From Caldisericota bacterium (GTDB taxonomy: Bacteria; Caldisericota; Caldisericia; B22-G15), in NCBI GenBank assembly GCA_003648245.1, contig QMOO01000061.1, positions 1 through 6,992 on the forward strand: a stretch of 6,992 nt of DNA. Direction: 5' to 3'. A program made the position numbers and the translations under genes. The notes under the pieces were generated by a model, which was not told the DNA's origin, ran no database searches, and worked only from the letters and a program-made list of their open reading frames with translations. Shown here in pieces: positions 4,878 to 6,992 of the stretch. Within the stretch, counting starts at the first letter, position 1, and each line of letters starts with the position of its first letter.

Positions 4878-6992
4878 TGAAAAAACTACTTACAATCATT
4901 ACTATTGTAATCTTGCTCTTCTCTATTCCTTTTATTAATATTGAGGGAAAAACACAAAAAAGAGTTGTTCTATTGAAAGATCTACCTTCTTATGAAATAA
5001 AAGGTCTTGAGATAGTTGGAAAATCAAAAAATGGCTATATAGCTTTGTATTCTGGAAATCAAAACTTATCTATTCCTCACACCACTTTAAGAACTGTTAG
5101 AGATGGAGTAGAAGGCTATCACACATACGAAACACTGACATCTAAATTAAAGGAGTACAAAGAGAATTATCCAGATCTTCTCACACTTCAATCTATTGGA
5201 AAAACTTTGGAAGGAAGAGATATATGGGCTGTAAGAATTGGTAAAGAGCAAAATAAAAGGATACTTTTTATAGGATGTCATCATGCAAGAGAATGGATAA
5301 GTGTAGAGATACCATTAAAATTAATTGATTACCTTCTCACTAACTACAACAGGGATGAAAAAGTAAAGAGATGGGTAGATTCTATAGAAATATGGATTAT
5401 TCCTATGCTCAACCCCGACGGTCACACATACTCTGTAAGAGTTGACAGAATGTGGAGAAAAAATAGAAGAGATAATGGAGACGGAACTTTTGGTGTAGAT
5501 AACAACAGAAATTATGGTTATAAGTGGGGACTTAAGGGTTCATCTGGAGATACTTCTTCACAGACTTACAGGGGTCCATATCCTTTCTCAGAGTTAGAAA
5601 ATCAAGCAATAAGGAACTTTGCCTACAAACACCCTTTCAATCTCGTAGTCTCATATCATAGTTTTTCAGAGTTAATTCTGTATCCATGGGGATACACAAA
5701 GAATCCACCGCCTGATGAAGAAATTTTTGAGAAGATAGCAGAAGATATGGCTAAAACTACAGGACCACCCAATGATAATGATTACCCCGGACCCTATGAT
5801 TATTATCCGATGCAGGGTTCATATCTCTATCCCACCAGCGGTGATTCAGATGATTGGTTCTATGGAGACATGGGAACGCTTTCCTTTACTATAGAACTAA
5901 GCTCCTTTGAAGAATTCTTTGATCCACCTCCAGAGAAAATTGAACCTACCTGGGAACAAACCAAGGGTATAGCATTTACTGCTCTTGATTACACAGGTAT
6001 TAACGGCTTATTAAAACTTCACATTAAAAGAGAAAATGGGGAATTGTATGAAGGTGAGATTTATATAGAGGAAAAGGAAATCAAAAGAAAAACGCAAAAA
6101 GAAGGGTTGTTTATGTATTTTCTCCTTCCAGGAACTTACACCATTAATGTTAGAGGTGTAAAAAAGAAGATAACCATAAAAGAGGGAGAGATCACTGAAG
6201 AAACCATGACTGTTCCTTCTAAAGTTAACTTAAATATAAATGTGTACTCAGAGAATAATAAAATTCCTCTTTTTTTCACGGCTAAGCTTGAAAACAAGGA
6301 GATAGAAGGTTTAGGCAATGGGACATTTGAAAACCTTGAACCTGATACATATACCCTTGAAGTTTACTCACAGGGATTCTACCCTTTTAAAGGTAGCATA
6401 GATTTAAAAAGTGATAAATCGGTGGATGTAATTCTTAAACCAAAAGGGCTCTTCGTCTCTAAGTTTAACTCTTTCGATTTTGAAAAACTTACAAAAGACA
6501 CTAATCTTAAAGATTATCAGTATGTATTAACTGACAGGTTTCCCAGTACAAGAATGGTAAATTTTGTTATATTCAATAAAGATCCTGATTTAATGACCGC
6601 AAACTATTTTGGTGTTAGTGATTTGAAAGAATCAAAGGGAGATATATCTGGACTAGAGGGTTCATTTAAAAATAAAACTTTTACTCTAAGTGACGGAAGT
6701 TCCTTTGTTTCAAAAGAGAAACCAATTTTTACATTTGAGGATGGAACCTTTGCTTCTGTAGAAAAGAATAGAAATATATATTTCTCGTTTAATCCATTGG
6801 CTGTCAGTGAAACTCAAGAATTCTTCAAAGTTCTTGAAAGCTATCTATACGAGAGTCTAAAATCTCTTGAGATTGAATGTCCAGAATACACAAATAAAGA
6901 GAGTATAGATATTAAAATAGGATTTTTGAGAAATGGATATATAAAGATATACGATAACTTTTACTATACGAAAGATGGAAACACTTCCATTA
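4877..6992 (+). CDS. Secreted M14 zinc carboxypeptidase with long C-terminal extension (3' end outside window)
   Basis: At least 705 residues are encoded and no stop is reached. A signal peptide (about 1-22) is followed by a probable propeptide-like segment (about 28-77), the M14 catalytic domain (about 78-372) and an extension. The active site is complete by comparison with carboxypeptidase A: zinc ligands His136 and Glu139 (HHAREW 135-140) and His261 (SYHSFSELILYPWG), substrate-binding Arg194 (RMWRKNR), Asn210-Arg211 (DNNRNYG), Tyr318 (YLYPTSG) and general base Glu340 (FTIELSS). It should therefore remove C-terminal amino acids from proteins or peptides outside the cell. Asp325 aligns with the S1' specificity position (255 in pancreatic enzymes), where Asp goes with a preference for Lys/Arg. 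Residues about 375-446 and 448-522 look like two tandem beta-sandwich (carboxypeptidase regulatory-like) repeats, each with an LPGTYT or EPDTYT turn. Residues from about 524 onward are not recognised. The gene starts in a TAATG overlap with the transpeptidase gene. Confidence 0.92.
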   Translation, partial: MKKLLTIITIVILLFSIPFINIEGKTQKRVVLLKDLPSYEIKGLEIVGKSKNGYIALYSGNQNLSIPHTTLRTVRDGVEGYHTYETLTSKLKEYKENYPDLLTLQSIGKTLEGRDIWAVRIGKEQNKRILFIGCHHAREWISVEIPLKLIDYLLTNYNRDEKVKRWVDSIEIWIIPMLNPDGHTYSVRVDRMWRKNRRDNGDGTFGVDNNRNYGYKWGLKGSSGDTSSQTYRGPYPFSELENQAIRNFAYKHPFNLVVSYHSFSELILYPWGYTKNPPPDEEIFEKIAEDMAKTTGPPNDNDYPGPYDYYPMQGSYLYPTSGDSDDWFYGDMGTLSFTIELSSFEEFFDPPPEKIEPTWEQTKGIAFTALDYTGINGLLKLHIKRENGELYEGEIYIEEKEIKRKTQKEGLFMYFLLPGTYTINVRGVKKKITIKEGEITEETMTVPSKVNLNINVYSENNKIPLFFTAKLENKEIEGLGNGTFENLEPDTYTLEVYSQGFYPFKGSIDLKSDKSVDVILKPKGLFVSKFNSFDFEKLTKDTNLKDYQYVLTDRFPSTRMVNFVIFNKDPDLMTANYFGVSDLKESKGDISGLEGSFKNKTFTLSDGSSFVSKEKPIFTFEDGTFASVEKNRNIYFSFNPLAVSETQEFFKVLESYLYESLKSLEIECPEYTNKESIDIKIGFLRNGYIKIYDNFYYTKDGNTSI

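Larger units (their letters stand above)
34..6992 (+). other. Eight-gene operon with all junctions overlapping
   Basis: Eight consecutive same-strand genes overlap at every junction: ATGA at 1323-1326, 1529-1532, 2632-2635, 3435-3438 and 4374-4377, an 8-base overlap at 3976-3983, and TAATG at 4875-4879. No space remains for an internal terminator or intergenic promoter. This arrangement implies one transcript and translational coupling. The order is ffh, ferredoxin, korA, korB, korC, mce, L,D-transpeptidase, M14 carboxypeptidase. The last gene is cut by the window end, so the operon may continue. The single-transcript claim is inferred from layout only. Confidence 0.8.

Noticed and set aside
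6136..6318. Reverse-strand open frame of 60 codons inside the M14 gene
   Set aside because: The + strand frame continues through it with a coherent domain pattern. The reverse product has no recognisable feature.
1..6992. CRISPR arrays, phage, toxin-antitoxin or insertion sequence signals
   Set aside because: No regularly spaced repeats, transposase or integrase motifs, terminal inverted repeats or target duplications were seen. The window is filled by the eight genes.

Overview
The window is an AT-rich stretch (roughly one third G+C by eye) that is coding on the + strand almost from end to end. The proteins are rich in Lys, Glu and Ile. Arginine is written mostly as AGA/AGG and ATA is common for isoleucine. 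Together with ferredoxin-dependent 2-oxoacid oxidation, this suggests an anaerobic, quite possibly thermophilic bacterium. A bacterial-type Ffh, Shine-Dalgarno sites and an L,D-transpeptidase (a peptidoglycan enzyme) argue against an archaeon. The phylum cannot be named from the sequence alone.

Layout. After 33 bases of upstream sequence come eight genes in a row: ffh (SRP54 GTPase), a 2x[4Fe-4S] ferredoxin subunit (korD-like), korA, korB and korC (2-oxoacid, most likely 2-oxoglutarate, ferredoxin oxidoreductase), a methylmalonyl-CoA epimerase (mce), a small membrane-anchored or secreted L,D-transpeptidase, and a large secreted M14 zinc carboxypeptidase whose 3' end lies outside the window. 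All seven junctions overlap: five by the 4-base ATGA type, one by 8 bases (korC/mce) and one by a single base (TAATG, transpeptidase/carboxypeptidase). There is no intergenic space after base 33 and no reverse-strand gene I can support, so the whole window reads as one translationally coupled operon.

How the genes fit together. KorDABC would convert 2-oxoglutarate + CoA to succinyl-CoA + CO2 with reduction of ferredoxin. The epimerase acts on methylmalonyl-CoA, one mutase step away from succinyl-CoA, so the central five genes make a plausible succinyl-CoA/methylmalonyl-CoA module, although the mutase is not here. The last two genes encode exported enzymes (cell-wall cross-linking; peptide or protein C-terminal trimming). 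Their link with the metabolic genes is not explained by the sequence. The first gene makes the targeting GTPase that brings membrane proteins to the translocon.

The most unusual points are the unbroken overlap of functionally mixed genes, an Ffh whose GTPase motifs differ from consensus at several normally near-invariant places (for example DTPGR for DTAGR), and the multi-domain C-terminal extension of the M14 peptidase, which includes a region I cannot assign. I see no CRISPR, insertion sequence, tRNA, rRNA or obvious new defence system.
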